Of a stretch of 64,000 nt of DNA, positions 35,467-48,291 are shown in pieces. Under the pieces are notes generated by a model. It was not told the DNA's origin, ran no database searches, and saw only the letters and a program-made list of their open reading frames with translations. Source of the DNA: Scolanthus callimorphus (taxonomy: Eukaryota; Cnidaria; Anthozoa; Actiniaria; Edwardsiidae); the NCBI GenBank assembly GCA_033964015.1, contig JAWWUD010000052.1, positions 124,001-188,000 of the forward strand. The letters are read 5' to 3'. Made by a program: the position numbers and the translations under genes. The first letter of the stretch is position 1; the number at the start of each line of letters is the position of its first letter.

Positions 35467-36521
35467 AATACTCCCTTACTGATTAATCTAGCCTGGAATC
35501 AAGCCTACCGTTGATCTTTTTTTTCTTTGTTTTCCTTTACGCCATTTCCCAAATCATATGAAACGTTCGACGCAACAACAGCTGTATCAAAGTGTCAGCT
35601 GGAATTCTAATGGTTTGTTGAACATTCACAGCTATATTTATCATAGTTGGCCAACGGTAGAGCTAGTATTTCAATTTGAATCACAAGAGGAACTGTTGAG
35701 AGGACTATTGGGTGACAACGACGTTTTTTTTTTTATAATATAGATTATTATGTTTCTTACATCTTTTTTTTACATCATTTGTTTACATTTTTCCTTTATA
35801 ACACTACCCCCTACCCGTGTGTTACAAAACACACCCCTTCCACTGTCGCAGGAGAAGAAGGAAAAAGAAACCCTCACACTACAAACAAGACGATACAAAC
35901 AACAACAACAAAACGGACTTAGTACGTTAAATCTTTGAATGCGCTTTAACATAGTGAGCAATCGAGCGACATTTTCATGTCACGTGACACGGTCTGGCGC
36001 GCTTGATTTGAATGAGCGGCCTTGCCGACTGGTGTAAAATACAAAGGAATTCGTTCAAAACCCCGCTAAGCCCGAAATTAATCATTCGATTGTAACTCTT
36101 ATGTAGCACTTGGAAAACAACGGCCCCCTGGAAATAGTAGATGAAATACCAAAGATTAATCTTCGCTTTTTGCTGGCAAAATTGTGCGAGTTTTTAAGGG
36201 ATAAAATCTAAGTTGAAGTTAGCTTACTTTTGGCCTCAAAACATATGAACTTTGTAGTGACTAGCAATTCAGTGCTTTATTTCGGGCGAATCATTTCACT
36301 TAGAAACAAACGGCCCCTTGGATATTGTTTTCGCATATCGAATCTATAACTCCTCCATTTTTCATGTAAAATGATGGAGTTTTCGAGGGATAAAATTTAC
36401 GAAGAAGTTTCGCACCTTATCACTCACTGAAAACTTAGAATATTAATTAGGATTTGGTTCTCCCGCGAAGGAAAGAATGAATTCATAACTCCGCCTCCTT
36501 GAATTCACAAGGGACTCAGCC
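35467..36521. other. Non-coding stretch
   Basis: No supported gene. Two similar blocks (CGGCCCCTGGAAATA near 36121 and CGGCCCCTTGGATATTG near 36310, each followed by a GCGAGTTTTTAAGGGATAAAA-like string) suggest a degenerate duplication of about 190 bp. Confidence 0.35.
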
Positions 36522-36668
36522 ATGGACGACTTGCCAACTCCGCCGGTCACTCCACCGCCCTCGCCTAAACCATCGCCGAAGCCTAAACGGCCACCCTTGG
36601 TCAGGCAGAATGCGATGTTCGGGAAGGAATTGCTTGCTGCTCTGAATAAAAAATCTTCAGAGCAGTGA
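36522..36668 (+). CDS. Possible small proline-rich protein or exon, 48 residues
   Basis: ATG in a strong initiation context (GCCATGG) opens a 48-codon frame ending TGA at 36666-36668. The protein starts MDDLPTPPVTPPPSPKPSPK and goes on to PKRPPLVRQNAMFGKELLAA then LNKKSSEQ. The first half is Pro/Lys-rich with PxxP-type motifs; the second looks like a short amphipathic helix. The segment is clearly more GC-rich than its flanks and has a coherent composition, which argues for coding. It could be a complete small gene, or one exon of a larger one, since CAG precedes the ATG by two bases. I do not recognise a family. Confidence 0.45.
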   Translation: MDDLPTPPVTPPPSPKPSPKPKRPPLVRQNAMFGKELLAALNKKSSEQ

Positions 36669-36943
36669 GCTATTCCTTCCCCGGGAAACCTTTTGAGGTT
36701 TTCCAGGAAACTTCAAAAGGTTTCCCACCCAATAAAACAATCAGAATCACAAAGTTTGCCAGCCAGATCCTCAATACATATTTTACGTGGATTCAACGTA
36801 TTTGAACGACACAGCTCACAACTCACAAAAGCCCATAATGGTTATTCTCGAGTATCTAAGCTCGGCATTTTCGTCGAAGTAAAGTAAAGGCGCTTGCTGA
36901 TATGGACGCGAATTATGCCAACTAGACGAGTCCTTAGAAGAGC
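36669..36943. other. Downstream flank of the proline-rich ORF
   Basis: Contains a CCTTTTGAGGTTTTCCAGGAA / ACTTCAAAAGGTTTCCCA near-repeat at 36690-36726. No gene seen. Confidence 0.35.
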
Positions 36944-37079
36944 TGTGTTCGCACTAGCGCCCGTAAGTTGGGACTGAGTATACTTTAGGTCTACTTTCAG
37001 TGCGGGAAACAAAGAAACTCTACTTACGACTTCGGATTTTCGCGTACTTGAGTCTGACTTGGGAACTAGTGCGAACACA
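36944..37079. mobile_element. MITE with TGTGTTCGCACTAG termini
   Basis: The left end TGTGTTCGCACTAG is the exact reverse complement of the right end CTAGTGCGAACACA. Inner arms continue imperfectly (GTTGGGACTGAGTATAC and its mirror GAGTCTGACTTGGGA). About 136 bp, non-coding. Confidence 0.65.
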
Positions 37080-38285
37080 ACACGGCTAATATCAACAAAG
37101 AAGACGACGCGTGACAACCAAACCGCGAAGTAAGCAACAAAACAGTCAGTGAAATGCTATGAATAAAGTCGCTTCTATAAGGTTAACACAAGATCAAAAG
37201 TCATTTTAAAAGGGGTTTCTTTTTGAACACAGCCCGAATTCGAAAATGGTTGGCACTCGGAATTGGAGCCAAATTCATACGGGCCTACGTCTCTACGTGA
37301 AACTACGCATTGTACTTTTTGCCTAAAATGTCAGTAGCGAAGTTTACGTGCTTTAATTATTATAACTTTAAACTCAAACATCATTCAAACATTTATAGGG
37401 GCTAAATGCCGATCTACTGCGCTTTTGCCTTCAACAGTTTGAGATATAAAAGGCTACTTTTGAGCTTTATTTATTTTCTGCCAGGAAAGTGTAACTCGTT
37501 GCCGTATTCAAAGATGAGATCAAATTCTTTCGCGAGTAGCTCCACTTCGAAGCCTTTTGTTATTTCTAAAGAATTTTGTAAAAATCTCAGGCTTTTGTTT
37601 ACTATTTAACTCAGATAGTTTGATTGACAGCCAAGTTGAGCAGATTTTTAACCAATCACTGAAGCCTGAAGCTAATCAGCGTGGGCGCACTCAGCCGTGA
37701 GCGCAATGTTTTGGTTTTCGCGCCTGAGGGATTTTGACGCTAGAACAATAGGCATTTTTCCTCATGAAATAGGTTCTTTATTTTGTCCCATTTTTTTATA
37801 TGGAAACCAAGCTTGTCCTGTTCTCTGGCAATCGTAAATTATTTAAGGTACGTGGATTGTACATTGGAAAGAAAAGGGCTCAACTGGGGTATTTGATTTC
37901 CTGCCCTACAGTGAAAAATATATAATTTTGCAATCAGTAAGACATGATTTAAGATACCGATTTGTTTTAATAGATTTTTACCTTTGTCCAAAAGGACGAT
38001 ACCAAGGGCACTGAGCAAACAAATGCATAATTGTCTCATCTCAATCACTACAGAGGGAGCAGGAGGGAGACTGTACAAGACCGATTTTATGCAGTTTATA
38101 ATTTGTGAATATTATCCTATGAAGTAATTTAAACTAGAATTCGCGTAACCTGGTTTCAATTAAACATTTGAAAGGAGTCAAATATATATATTTTTTTTCA
38201 ATTCAGCGCGTCCACGGATGGTGATGACGTAAAACATTTGTCGTAAAAATATCTCGCCGTCGGGGGTGTCGTAATTTTATTAAGA
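37080..38285. other. Non-coding stretch
   Basis: No supported gene or clear repeat. Confidence 0.4.
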
Positions 38286-38400
38286 AATAACTACTTACTA
38301 ACCGAGCGCGAGGGCAGGTTAGGTTCGTAAAGCAGAAATTTCAGCCCCGAAGTCTGGAATTTTTCCGTACTGCCCGAGCAAACGAGGTTAGTAAGTTGTT
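38286..38400. repeat. Short inverted-repeat unit
   Basis: ACTTACTAACCGAGCG near the left and CGAGGTTAGTAAGT near the right are imperfect reverse complements about 100 bp apart around a CpG-rich centre. Confidence 0.4.
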
Positions 38401-39483
38401 TATTATATGGCATTTTCAAACAAAGTTAATAAAACAAAAATACAAAGGGAGGATACGAAGCGAAAGTCAAACTAAACCAGCCGCACGACTTTTAACTTTA
38501 TAACTTAAATTTGTGAACGACCAACACAAGAACACATAAAAAGCCATTAGATAAAAAGAAAATTGAACAGTATTTTAGCCGGAAAACGATACAAGTGAAA
38601 GGAAACTGCAGAACAATAGCAAGCAGAATGATTTCATGGCGAAAGGCAGCTTGTAATTTATCGAGCGAAATAATCTTACATTACATGGAGTTTTCTTACC
38701 GTATTTTTCCATCATTTAGTACTTTCCAACGACGACTAAAGTTTCCAACCAAAGTGTTTAAGAAATGTTCATCCAGAGAACCTTTGAGGATTTCAAATGA
38801 TAATTCACAACTTCTCAATCTGGAAATAACCGACGAGCCAGGCGAAATTATTTTCACTGATAAGTGGTTGTTGTTAGTTTTGTATCCGTGATTCATGTTC
38901 ACTCTCGAGAACTATAAAGTTTTCAAAATCTTCGCTTGTATCCGCTGTTAGTTGCCCCGTATATTTCTGTTACATGTGAGTGAGAAGATTGTCTATGTGA
39001 TGGAATATAGATTTCTTGAAAATACATGTAAATCTGTTTGTCAACAATAAATCTCAACACGAAAACACGACTAGACTGCCGAGCGAAGTTCTCTGAACCT
39101 TCCCAAATGTTTCCTTGTATATTACACCCATCATTTCAGTTTCCACTCAATCCAGATGGTAGTTAAGTTTATAGAGGTTTTACAGTTCGGAAAGAAGAAA
39201 GGTTTAGCTTCCTCAACCACGACGAATGTTTTCTCTGTTTGAGGTTTGCTTCATTTGAATGAACTCTGACAGCCACGCGCGCCCGTTTTGTAAAATGGCG
39301 GGAATGCGTATTGCCCACGGGCAATACGGTAAAATTCTGCCCGCTGATTAGCCAATCAGAGCGCGCGTACTATCGTTGCCATATAATAATAACCAGTATG
39401 TATTGTTCGAGGACAACGAAGTTACAACGAGAGGCAAACACCATTAGCCGATTTGGTAGTATAGGCAGATCCTTGGTGACGCC
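38401..39483. other. Non-coding stretch
   Basis: A plus-strand frame at 38595-38891 (98 codons) has no signal peptide or domain; its antisense is also open, so I do not call it. A small hairpin, ATTGCCCACGGGCAAT, lies near 39311. Confidence 0.35.
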
Positions 39484-39862
39484 ATTGACCGATCCCCGCA
39501 TTTTAGTAGTTGGACAATGCCTCAGTTTTTTCTTCAAACCTCTTATGCTATAGTTAGAATACCTCAAAGCTAAGATATTCTGAAAATTCGGTACTAATAC
39601 GCTAATTTGGAGCGAAGTTATAAGGCCTCTAATGTTGCATATACTTTTGTAGTGTTTTATGAAGGTCGGACAGATTTTGTCCGAGCCTCATAACGTCTCC
39701 AAAATACGAAACTTTAGCGGCCTATACATTTGCCCCAAATCATTGCGATAGTCCAAAATTATGGAGGATTTCTCAGTTTTTGGGTATTCTAGCTAGAGCA
39801 TAGAAAATTTAGCGGGAATACCAAATCATCGCCCTAACTGATAAATTACGGGATCGGTCAAT
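39484..39862. mobile_element. Non-autonomous DNA element, copy 2
   Basis: The termini ATTGACCGATCCCCGCATTTT and AAATTACGGGATCGGTCAAT are inverted repeats. The body aligns with 11659-12012 through at least ten blocks such as CTCTTATGCTATAGTTAGAA and TATTCTAGCTAGAGCATA. About 379 bp with no coding capacity. Target duplication not resolved. Confidence 0.7.
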
Positions 39863-41407
39863 AGACCGATCCCATCTTCGCATTAATTAATCACCAAACA
39901 ATGGGCAGTTTTCCCTATGGAATTAAAAATATCCGAGCAACAAACTCAAAATTCGAAGATTTGTAATGAATTCTATAAAACCCATATACTATGAGCAAAC
40001 CTCTAACACTTTCCTGCAATCGGTGTATTTTCCATGCACTATGCCAAAGTCTGGCTTGTCCGACGTAGCAACAGTAACTAGGGAGTAGAACAATAAATTC
40101 GGGATCATTCAATTGTTGACATTCACGAAAAGCAATGCAACGAAAAGCTCAAAATAAGTTCATTTTATTCTTAAAAAAGTCCTGACCTGTTTTCATATCA
40201 TTTTTTTAGGCTAAAATTGAAGCTTTTCAAAATTGTGTGAAATAATTTGGGTAAAATGCTCATTAGCCCACATGTTTCCTCTAAATTGAACGCTGCACCA
40301 CGCGCTTAGAACTCGAGATATCAGCTTGAACTTTTCCAATTATGTTTCATTTACAGTCCTCTATCGATATTCAGAACTCATCATTTTATAGCTCCCTCGA
40401 ACGGTCTGATTCTGAACATTGCTTATGCCAATGAGCTCAAATTGTAAACTCCAATAAGATAGAAATACAATATTCAAAGTTCGCTTTAAGTGAAACAGCG
40501 ATTATTTTCTGTCGCTTAGGATCCTGACAATTTACATTTGAATGGCATAAGTCTACTTTCTTCATTTCCACGGATTTCAAAACAGCGAAGAATCACTCCT
40601 AAACAGTGGAAATAAATTGCATATTGCAGGCAGGAAATTGGAGGAATATTTCTTAATTCTAGCGGATTTCTGCCCTTATTAGATAAGCGGAATCAGTATG
40701 CCGCCAATTAATCCCATTTTGTCTGGTTATACAAATCATTTATTTGGTATTGAGAGTAACTGAGCCAGGATTTTAGATGAATTACAGACATCTAATCGAG
40801 AGATGAATGCTTGTGTCGGCACGCTTTCGCTATCATATCTCATTATCAGGTTCTTAGCGAGAAAAGAAACCCTCGGAAAAGTGGGAAAATCCCACACAGT
40901 GATCGAGAATGAGGGATTGTAGACATCCCACAGAAATAGAAACTATCTTAAAATTCAAAAGCTTAAAAAAAGAGCTTCCACTTTTGGTAATGGCCGGATA
41001 AACTCGTGTTAATTGTAGACTGAAAACGTCCCAAGAGAGGCGGCGGACTAGTCAAAGTGATATATTGATTTTCTCGATGCTTCATGATTGCGTGGAGCAT
41101 TTTGGGCCAAACCCATTTCGTCCTTTGACAGAGTTCACACAAGAAAGCTTTGATGAAATTCCATATGACTTTACTTTTCAACTACTTTTCCAGGACTAAA
41201 ATAAAAAAGCAAGCACTCAAAAAAGGAAAAACATAGATATTAAGTAGGAAAACGTGCCAAAATGATGACGAGTATTGAATCAACAAAACATAACTATTAA
41301 GTCAAGAATCTCATTATCCAAAAGTCAGTGTTAAGTTCATGGACTTTCCAACGCCTTGAATGGCTTATCAGAATTCCAGATCTTTCCAGGACCTTGTGAA
41401 CCCTGTT
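39863..41407. other. Non-coding stretch
   Basis: No supported gene or repeat. Confidence 0.4.
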
Positions 41408-41839
41408 TGATTCAAGTTCATTTGCATTTGTTGAATCACCTTGTTAAATGATGTTGAATGGAGTTACCACTATAAAAGAGCCTGTGCCAGCCGCCATTTT
41501 GACAGCCTAGCAACATACGAAGTCCGAGAAAGCATTCATTTCCATCGGCTGATTTATAGAATATAGAGTAATGTTCTCGATTACATTTGGTAAATGAAAT
41601 CTGAAACTTTGTTTTTAGGCGTTGATTTAGAGATTTCTACACGTAATTCGTCTTCTAACATCTAACGAAAACAATAACAAAGGAGTGGCTGACACGGGCT
41701 CTTTGACCAATTCAACGTTGTTTAACGCCCTACGAATGTGATTGGCAGTCGACGCTCAGGGCATATTGAATTGGTTTGGCACCCCATTCAACGTCATTTA
41801 ACATTGGGTGATTCAACAAATGTGACTGAACTTGAATCA
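41408..41839. mobile_element. 432-bp element with inverted repeats of about 54 bp
   Basis: The left arm runs TGATTCAAGTTCATTTGCAT, TTGTTGAATCACC, TTAAATGA, GTTGAATGG. The right arm is its mirror: CCATTCAACGTCATTTAA, GGGTGATTCAACAAATG, CTGAACTTGAATCA. Inside lies TATAAAAG (41471-41478) with CCGCCATTTTGACAGCC 20 bp further, an arrangement that resembles a core promoter. No open frame follows, so the promoter idea is weak. Confidence 0.65.
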
Positions 41840-42043
41840 TATGCTTAGCTGGTTTGTCCCCAGCCTATGTAGACCCTGTACGGTGACTATGGGGATACAT
41901 GCGCCCCCGTCCGCCTCCCTTTTAAAATCCTGGTGACACTTAGGAAGTTCTATATTCATGCAGTGGGATATTTTGCGAGTACCACTCACTTATGCACATC
42001 TAGCCCAGTTTTTTAAAGTAAATCTTGAAACTGCTTTTCGTAT
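41840..42043. other. Non-coding flank
   Basis: No feature seen. Confidence 0.3.
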
Positions 42044-42387
42044 CCTGCTTACAGGCGGTACTGGGTGTTTTTATCGCGGAAAATCCGGTCCGTTCGCTGA
42101 CACACGCCTAAATCGAGGAATGCTCACTGGCACTTTTTTCTAAACAAGCGCTCACCTACAGAAATGAAAAAAAGAATTATGAAAATCATCATAATTATCA
42201 AAAATATCGTTAAATTATTCATGGTGAGCATTCCTCTATTTAGGTGACGGTTCGCTGATCGGGCGCCATGTTGGATTTTTGAGGCGCGCTCTCCCCCTCG
42301 CGCCAAAAAAAAATCCAAGATGGCGCCCGATCATCGAACGGGCCGTGCTTTCCGCAATAAAAACACCCAGTACCGCCTGCAAGCAGG
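42044..42387. mobile_element. Foldback element with a nested MITE
   Basis: The outer arms are CCTGCTTACAGGCGGTACTG, GGTGTTTTTATCGCGGAAA at the left and the mirror TTTCCGCAATAAAAACACC, CAGTACCGCCTGCAAGCAGG at the right. An inner hairpin pairs CGGGCGCCATGTTGGATTTTT with AAAAATCCAAGATGGCGCCCG. A second element (42101-42249) has inserted into the left arm, so the arms look unequal. Non-coding. Confidence 0.75.
42101..42249 (-). mobile_element. 149-bp MITE, short form, 9-bp target duplication
   Basis: The termini CACACGCCTAAATCGAGGAA and its mirror (TTCCTCTATTTAGGTGACG) flank GCTCAC at both ends. GTTCGCTGA is repeated directly at 42092-42100 and 42250-42258. On the minus strand it matches the two outer parts of the longer copy at 51899-52292 but lacks its central 230 bp or so. 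The duplication size suggests a Mutator-like mobiliser. Confidence 0.82.
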
Positions 42388-43319
42388 CGTTGCTTTACGG
42401 GAGGAACTATTTTGAAGAATTCATCTTTCCTGGGGCACAGAACTGTCTGTTCCAATATAATCGTGCATCATTGTCATGGATCATTTTATTTCCTGAATGT
42501 TCTTTGTGCATATACACTGCCCCGCAGGTCAGTGTGCTGTGCCCCTCGCTGTGATTTGTTGAACCTTCCTACTTCTCCGCAATCCCGTCCAGAGGTGATG
42601 AAAAATAGCAATATTTGAAAACGAATTTAAGAGAAAATGAAAATGAATGTGGATAGTTAGACCAGAAAAGGAATTGAAATGACTTGTCGGTTTCTACAAT
42701 CACGCTGTCGGAACTAAAAAGAGGAAACAGATTCCTACCTTCTCGCATTCGGCGACAACAGCTGCAAAACTATGAAAAGCACAGCATGAAAACATGCAAG
42801 AAACATTGTGGAGAAAATAGGGCGAATTTCACATTTTATATTTCACATGTTTTCAAATTTGTGAACGAAATGCAAACTAAATACGCCAAGTAAAAGCTAA
42901 GTCGTTACTCACTGCACTAAGTGAAATGCCTTCTATTTCCTCTGTTCTATTACTTCTTCGTTCTCTAGAATACTCTTCTCAAATTCAACTGATTCTATCT
43001 AAAAAGCTCTATAACATTATAAACAAATCGAGCGGACGGATTTAATTGTGATAAGATATTTTATCCCGGCAGTGATTCATGGGGTTTTAAGCGATTTCGC
43101 TTCCGACTCTCACAAGAAATGATTAATTTTCTCGAGAAAAATCCGGCATAGTTTAATGTATTTCTCGGCTATCACCGCGGCACTATGTTTTGATGCATGT
43201 GTACATTTTCTTCGGGTTAAAAACAAATTTAAGAAAATTTTGATTGCTTAGGTAACACGCTTTTGATATACCGCTATTCTCCTTACTCCAAATAAGATCT
43301 TTTTCAATTTCGAGAAATA
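42388..43319. other. Non-coding stretch
   Basis: No supported gene. Confidence 0.4.
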
Positions 43320-43862
43320 CAGTAAAAACCTGTAAGAACCTACATTTTCGAAATTTGGCAAAACAGGTTCTTATATTTTGCGGTAGTTATTGGCAGTTTA
43401 GGCTAAGTAGGTTCTTAATAAGGTTCTTAACTTCTATGGAGGAGATGGATGGTTGTAAATGTCCAGAAAATAATAAGAATGTGGTTTCTCCTTCATTATA
43501 AGCATTTTAGTCACATCAATATTGCCAAAAATCTAACAAAAATTACTAAATAATGAATATACAATATATCTTTTCAGCAAGAGCCGTATAATAAATGAAT
43601 TATTTAATGAATAAAATAACAAAAAAAGGCAGAATGGAATAGTTGAAAAATGCCAAAAGAAGTACATCACATATCAATGTTATGTTTTGGGGTAATTCTG
43701 TTTTACAATCTACGTGAAAATGTAATATAACCCCATAGATAAGACTTGATGTATTTGTTTGGCAAACAGGTTCTTTTTGGGGGATTTTGGAGTGTTAAAA
43801 TGGCACATTTCTGCCAGCACTGGTTCTTAAAACCATAGGTTCTTACAAGCGGGTTTTTACTG
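43320..43862. mobile_element. Tc1/mariner-like MITE flanked by TA
   Basis: The left end CAGTAAAAACCTGTAAGAAC then CTA mirrors the right end TAGGTTCTTACA, AGCGGGTTTTTACTG. TA lies at 43318-43319 and 43863-43864. The interior repeats AGGTTCTTA several times. At 543 bp with no transposase it is non-autonomous. A shorter, eroded relative is at 49805-49877. Confidence 0.75.
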
Positions 43863-46800
43863 TACCGCTGACCATACAGAATTGTACGGAAATATCCAAA
43901 AATGGGTTACTTGCATATAAAATAAGCGTTTTCTTTCTTGTCATTGTTTCCACTTGTATGACTAATGCATTACCACGATTAATGGTAAACTTTTTCTGAG
44001 CCAATCACAGCATTCAACCTTCTTTTATAGCGAAAATACGTGTTTAATTGTAAATAAATATTACTCATTCTTTGCTCATTCATTCGAATTCTTAAAAATA
44101 TGTATGTACCGGCTTCCCACCTCGAAAAAATATGTTCAGTTGCGTCTTACAATTTGTAAAATGTATTGCTGAAAATGAACTGGGATTGGGATTGACAATA
44201 ATAAGGGAATATCAAAACGGCATCACACTGTTACTTGTAGTATACCAAAAGGGGATATTGAAATTATATGTTTTCCTGGAAAAAAGGAAACAGCTGACTA
44301 ATACAACTGTGTGCTGTAAGAAGAAAACGGAAATTACCTCGTAATTAAATATTTCATTATCTGGACCTGCTAAGGTTTGTTTTTATTCAGAAAACTATTG
44401 GATCAAAACGGTGTTCCGATACGTTACTCCTTTGAGCAAAAGAAGTTGTTTTCATCAGGTCCTTGTTTTCATACAACATATCGCCGCCTTTATTAAGGGT
44501 TGCAAACGATAAACTAGAACTTTGTTGTGTCTTCTTTGCACTTTTTTAACTATATATTCTTTCTAAACAATATATTTGCAAACTAGAGTTTATATTTTTG
44601 TTGTTGATGAATTTATGTGAGAAAGAAAATCAAGGTATTAACAGAGCTACAAAGATAATGATTTGTTTTTATTTTATTTCATTTTGTAAAACGATTGCCT
44701 TATACAATATTTTCTCTTTTATTTACAATTGTAACTAATATATTAAAAATAATATGTGTAAAATTGGCTGGCAGGTTTGCTAAAGGCGTTTTTCTTTTTC
44801 CTTTTTTTTTCTCACCGTTCATATGTACTCAAAGCAAGCATAACTTTTCTTATTTCATGTATTTAAAATGATCACAGCTTCAAATGAACCTCTTAACGCC
44901 ACATCCAAAGATATCAGAAAATGACAATACCCAACGACAGTTTCATCTACGAATGAAGATCCTTAAAAGTAATCCTTGTATAAAAATATTCGGAAAATCT
45001 GAAAAGGGGAATTTTGCTTATGTCAGCACTGAAGGAACGAAATATATCGCCAATTTTACTTTTTCAAAATAATTACTTTCACTTACGGGGTGAAAAAGAC
45101 CCCTCTATCTTTACAGTGACTTAAGGAACGACTTTGGGACTACAAGTGAATTATGAATCCAGCGATAAAAATGCATTTAATGATGCTTAACGATCCCCGA
45201 CGTATTAACGCTGGGTTGTGATTGTAAAACTACACCAAATGGAGGAAACCAACTGATGAAAAATTGATTCCAGATAAGTGACTTGTGCTATGACAATAGA
45301 AGAAGACTAATGATATATAATGGTCGACTAATTGCTGCTAATACTACTATAGAAAGTGGGCAGAAGATAATTTAATGAATAAGGGATGGAAATCGCATAA
45401 AAAGAGAAACCATGAGACCGAAATAGCACTTTAATATTCTGCACAGAAGTCGGGCGAGTCAACGTTTAGAAAACTTTGAAGGAAGGTGGGTAAACGTTTC
45501 TACGTGAAGATGTAGAAAGTAAATTAATCGAGAGCAATATTTTGTTTTTACTCCCTCCTCTCTTATCTGAGGAGGGAGCTTTGCTCCGAAAACGTTTATT
45601 CAACGTTTATTTGCCTCTGGCTCTTGTAAATACATCTTAAATTAAACTATACTATTTTTTTAGAAACGTTTGTAGTCGACGGAAGACTAAATATTTTTTG
45701 TTGTTCTCGAAGAGCTGTACGATGAGCTTTAAACAGGGGAGTAATTAGACTGGAAACCAGTAGTTCGAATATCGCACTTTCCATTATCTTTTGAACAAAA
45801 CAGTTGCACTGACTAACCTACTTATTTTGTTTGATTCTCGCCTATTCATTTTCCGCTTTCTCATAGCCAGGGTACAGCTTGATAAATTGTACCAGGAACA
45901 TTTTTATTTTGGTCACATGATTCTTTTTTTTTCGCATTTTCTTTAACCACTGAACTAAACTAAATTATCCAGGACTTAGAGATATTTCGAAGTTATTGTT
46001 TTCTATTTTTACTTTTTCGCTTTCACATTAGGGCGGACTACTAGATATTTCCGGAGGAGTTTGTAGGTCTTTCTTGTGCAGGAAACTTTATTTGTTTCCT
46101 GGCTCAGAGGTGTGCCGAAATGTTTTTGTGAGCCGTAAGCTGTCATTTTCTTCTGCCTCAGAGCTCAGAAGCATGCGCGGCTTGGGGGAGGAGGGGGGGG
46201 GGGATTTCTACAACTCTAGCAGGTAGGCAAACTAGTGGTCTGTCCCTATGGCCAGTACTATTGTAACTTGACTTTTTTTCGAAACTATAGTTTTTTATCG
46301 AGGGAAAATCAATATATATGTAACCTTCACCACGAGTCAGTTTTAAATTTAACCTTGCTACTATGAGTGAAAAAGTTAATTGCTTTGTCAATATTCTTAA
46401 ACTGAAACAAACGAAAAGATAATGACACTAGTACAATGTAATGAAAGGAAGGTGAGAAGTGATTTTTTGTGACCTGAGGGAATAACCCTATCTCCTCCTA
46501 ATTCGGTTCTTTTAACATACCTTCACAAAGGGCTATGTCCATTAGACCTACGCAAACAGCTTTGTGTGATTATCCCTCTGTATTAAAGATAGCTATTGCA
46601 TTTGTAAAGTGGACGCCTTCGGAAGCAATTAATCACATTCGCGAATACCCAACAAACGGCTATCCCCAGTTGGTCTGAACCACATGCTAGACCACAAAGT
46701 GGTCTTTATCAATGACTTAGCTTTCTGACTTTGCTAACACACTAAAGTACTACACGTGGGGTGAGTCATTTCAAAACGTCTTCTGTTGTAACGAGTAATC

Positions 46801-47141
46801 AATTTTAGGAATAAATGGCGGTTCTCAGGGTCATAATTATATAATAGTCAATATAATTTGTTTGGATTCAATCTCTGAAGGTTATATATTTTGATTCTGT
46901 CAATTGTATTCTCTTCTTCGGTGTTATTTCTGTTTTTAAGTTTGAGTAACGGAATGGACGGAGCGAAGCATGAAATACGCTGTTTTCGTATAATACGTAT
47001 TATCAAATATATGATAAAGCAATCTTCGAGTGATACAATTCAAAATAAAACATGGACCAAAACGGCAGATTAAGAAAAACACAATTCATCTGGGCTCGGA
47101 TCCTAGAATTAAAGTCAAAGTCAATTAACACTAACCCGGGG
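43863..47141. other. Non-coding stretch
   Basis: No supported gene. The frame 44884-45072 (62 codons) has no signature. A hairpin around TCCTCTCTTATCTGAGGAGGGAG (45555-45580), an 11-nt G run near 46193 and scattered CCAAT-like boxes are all I see. Confidence 0.4.
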
Positions 47142-47270
47142 TTAGGCCTACGGCAATCGTCGAACTTATTCTGTCGAATCATTCCTTTCTCAAAGGATGC
47201 CGCTTCATTAGACTTTATTAATAAAAAACTTTCTATTGTTGTGGATTGGACGACGTTTGCGTAGGCCTAA
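47142..47270. repeat. GGCCTACGGCAAACG repeat, copy A
   Basis: Bounded by GGCCTACGGCAATCGTCGAA and GACGTTTGCGTAGGCC (inverted). The interior has TCTGTCGAA, CTCAAAGGATGCCGCTTCAT and TTTCTATTGTT. It shares these blocks with copies B and C. Confidence 0.7.
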
Positions 47271-47418
47271 GGCCTACAGCAAACGCCGAACTTCAGCCGC
47301 TCTTCTTCTGTCGAACCTTTCCTTTTTCAAAGGATGCCGCTTCGTTTATAATCAAGAAATTTCTATTGTTTTGTATTGGAACGGCGCGACTCTGGCACAG
47401 CGTTTGCCGCGGGTCTTA
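47268..47418. repeat. GGCCTACGGCAAACG repeat, copy B
   Basis: Head-to-tail with copy A. Runs GGCCTACAGCAAACGCCGAA, CGCTCTTCTTCTGTCGAACC, TTTCAAAGGATGCCGCTTCG, GGAACGGCGCGACTCTGGCA and CGTTTGCCGCGG. The ends are inverted repeats. Confidence 0.7.
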
Positions 47419-48061
47419 ACTGTTTCTAGTCTGGACATTTGATTGGATAAGAATCTTATTTATCACTAGGTTAGCATTAACTGACTTTCTAGGAACCGGT
47501 CCTAGATGATAAACATTTCAATAATAAAAATGTTATATTTCAATGGGGATACGATATTACACTCAGAGAAATCACCAACCCATCGTAACACAAATGCAAA
47601 AACTAAAGAGGCGAATGACTTATGTTAGAATAAGCGTAATACAATCTTGATTTTTATTTTCTGTTTTTATTTTTTATTTTTTTTTAAGTTAGTCTGAGTA
47701 GCATTTTTCGGCGTTGGCCAGTTTGGCGGTTCTTCAATCATTACTTCAGTTGATATAATTGGTCCTGTTTTTGATAACGTTAGTATGCTTCAGTAATACT
47801 TTTCTGAGGGATAATAAGCCATAAGAAGCATCCCCTTAGAGAACTTATTCCAACAAAAAAGAAAACTAGGAATATAAGCTGAAAAGAGTGAGTAGCAGCA
47901 GACCAAGGGTCAGGACGGAACGTTTCAAAACTGCTTTATTAATCGCTTGTTTTTCCAGTATAATGTAATGATTGATTAATAGAATGTAAGTTTCATAGCA
48001 CAAAGATAAATCCCTGTAAAGTCAGCAATGTACTTTTTGCGAGACTAATTAAAGATTATTA
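47419..48061. other. Non-coding stretch
   Basis: No gene seen. Confidence 0.35.
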
Positions 48062-48291
48062 AGATTATTATTATTATTATTATTATTATTATTGTTATTG
48101 TTATTGTTATTGTTATTGTTATTGTTATTGTTATTGTTATTGTTATTGTTATTGTTATTGTTATTGTTATTGTTATTGTTATTGTTATTGTTATTGTTAT
48201 TGTTATTGTTATTGTTATTGTTATTGTTATTGTTATTGTTATTGTTATTGTTATTGTTATTGTTATTGTTATTGTTATTATTATTATTATC
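48062..48291. repeat. (GTTATT)n hexanucleotide array
   Basis: (ATT)n at both ends encloses about 31 near-perfect copies of GTTATT from about 48094 to 48280. A poly-leucine open frame on the plus strand is an artefact. Confidence 0.95.

Noticed and set aside
41471..41510. TATA box plus YY1-like motif as a promoter
   Set aside because: It lies inside an inverted-repeat element with no open frame downstream; chance or transposon-derived sequence is more likely.
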